Source: Verrucomicrobiota bacterium
Lineage (GTDB): Bacteria > Verrucomicrobiota > Verrucomicrobiia > Chthoniobacterales > UBA6821
NCBI GenBank assembly: GCA_016871655.1
Contig: VHCR01000079.1
Span: 1-6,760 of the forward strand
Direction: 5' to 3'
DNA length: 6,760 nt
The position numbers were made by a program, and so were the translations under genes. Below the pieces are notes generated by a model, which was not told where the DNA came from, did not search any database, and saw only the letters and a program-made list of their open reading frames with translations. Shown in pieces: positions 6,091 to 6,760 of this stretch (the stretch's first letter is position 1; every line of letters starts with the position of its first letter).

Positions 6091-6257
6091 CTTATACCAT
6101 CTTTCCTCATTATCTGGACTATTGAGCTTGCTCTTATTGGCATCTGACTGCCTTGTCATCACTCACGTTACCAGAAGGTAGTGCTCGCTCTTCCGTCTTG
6201 TCAGCTGCCAAAACTCCTGCGCTCTATAGTCCAGCTAATTCATGAAGATGGTATTAG
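6091..6257. repeat. Long interrupted palindrome between the partial gene and mnmA
   Basis: Two 55-nt arms (6094-6148 and 6200-6254) are complementary in six blocks that stay in perfect register: ATACCATCTT, ATTA, CTGGACTAT, GAGC, TTGGCA and CTGAC. They are separated by symmetric mismatched stretches of 5, 1, 1, 9 and 1 nt, so 38 to 39 of 55 positions pair with no indel. Scattered pairs extend to 6091/6257. The 51-nt centre has its own small stem, TACC (6169-6172) with GGTA (6177-6180) extended by CAC/GTG, on almost the same axis. The right arm covers the stop codon of the 6254-6760 gene. No T-run follows on either strand, so it is not a textbook intrinsic terminator. It could be a structured 3' end, a small RNA or a degenerate mobile palindrome. 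Confidence 0.7.
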
Positions 6258-6760
6258 TGACTTAATGCTGAGCCGCGTACGGCAAGAAGCTCATTGATTT
6301 TTTTATGATTATCAATCGTCACCTGCTCCCAGTAGTTCCTCACTGCATCACTCACAGAAGAATCTTTTCTAAAGCCTAAGCGAAGCTGGAGAGGTAAGTG
6401 TTCTACTAACTCTGGCTTATTGGTTACAGCAAAATAATAATGACTCGTTGCACAATTCTGATAGGCATCTGCCAACTCCCGATCCCCTTCTTTTAGAGCA
6501 TTTGCGGCTAGCCTTAAATTCAATGCAGATCCAACCAAAGAGGTAGTTATATTTTTATCTTGGAATGGCTCTTCCTCGAGCTCTTGAGCTGCTATTTTAC
6601 TATACCTCGCGGCAGAGTTAAAAAGTTGTATGACAGAACTTGTTGGTTCTCCCGTTTTTTCGAGTGCACTAATCGATTCTAAATAGGCCCTGTCCGGGAT
6701 TAGCCAGAGGCTCTTTTTAAGGGGTTCTGAGGGCGAAAAAGTTTGGGCATAAGCAACGAA
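6254..6760 (-). CDS. Unrecognised helical protein, C-terminal 168 residues (start outside window)
   Basis: The frame is open from the window edge (6760) to TAA at 6256-6254, so the true start lies upstream; an internal TTG near 6538 is not a convincing start. The visible part begins FVAYAQTFSPSEPLKK and is mostly amphipathic helix. It includes two similar-looking Ala-rich segments, FNSAARYSKIAAQ and LRLAANALKEGDRELADAYQNCA, which resemble units of a helical-repeat protein. It ends NELLAVRGSALSH. No membrane segment, Cys cluster or catalytic motif is visible, and I cannot name a family. It runs in the same direction as mnmA, but the 229-nt gap, the palindrome and the separate mnmA promoter indicate a different transcription unit. 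Confidence 0.7.
   Translation of the reverse strand, partial: FVAYAQTFSPSEPLKKSLWLIPDRAYLESISALEKTGEPTSSVIQLFNSAARYSKIAAQELEEEPFQDKNITTSLVGSALNLRLAANALKEGDRELADAYQNCATSHYYFAVTNKPELVEHLPLQLRLGFRKDSSVSDAVRNYWEQVTIDNHKKINELLAVRGSALSH

Noticed and set aside
1..6760. CRISPR array, tRNA or rRNA gene
   Set aside because: No regularly spaced direct repeats, cloverleaf with CCA-like end or rRNA-like conserved stretch was seen on either strand.

Overview
The window comes from a bacterial chromosome. Every gene I can support lies on the minus strand, so the biology reads from high to low coordinates. The best guess at the source is a Gram-negative, host-associated bacterium with a type III secretion system, possibly an environmental chlamydia or a relative. 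That rests on a CesT-like secretion chaperone next to a Ser-rich, helical, probably exported protein of unknown family. It is an inference, because no rRNA or other strong lineage marker is present.

Layout from right to left: (1) 6254-6760 is the 3' part of an unrecognised helical protein whose start lies beyond the window. (2) 6025-6253 is intergenic. It holds a 167-bp interrupted palindrome (6091-6257), whose outer arm covers the stop codon of the previous gene, followed by a near-consensus sigma70-type promoter that ends only 9 nt before the next gene. (3) mnmA (tRNA 2-thiouridylase) and ribBA (bifunctional riboflavin-synthesis enzyme) overlap by 4 nt as ATGA and form a housekeeping operon. 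(4) 2365-3668 is a complete insertion sequence of 1304 bp. It has perfect 20-bp terminal inverted repeats, a 9-bp target duplication and an intact 389-aa DDE transposase of the IS4/DUF4372 type. It sits exactly in the loop of what was a roughly 23-bp-stem hairpin at the 3' end of ribBA, so the two stem arms are now 1.3 kb apart. (5) 11-2268 is a three-gene accessory cluster: a 511-aa Ser-rich protein with a hydrophobic N-terminus, a 148-aa CesT-like chaperone 28 nt downstream, and a 79-aa unknown 7 nt after that.

mnmA and ribBA are standard metabolism: wobble-uridine thiolation, and the first committed steps of both branches of flavin synthesis. The left cluster has the layout of a secreted substrate, its cognate chaperone and a small partner, and is the most likely place for undescribed biology. 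The IS lies just upstream of that cluster in the same direction, so it may have changed its expression. None of the start codons in the window has a convincing Shine-Dalgarno sequence, and the mnmA promoter position predicts a leaderless or nearly leaderless mRNA. I found no tRNA, rRNA, CRISPR array or origin.
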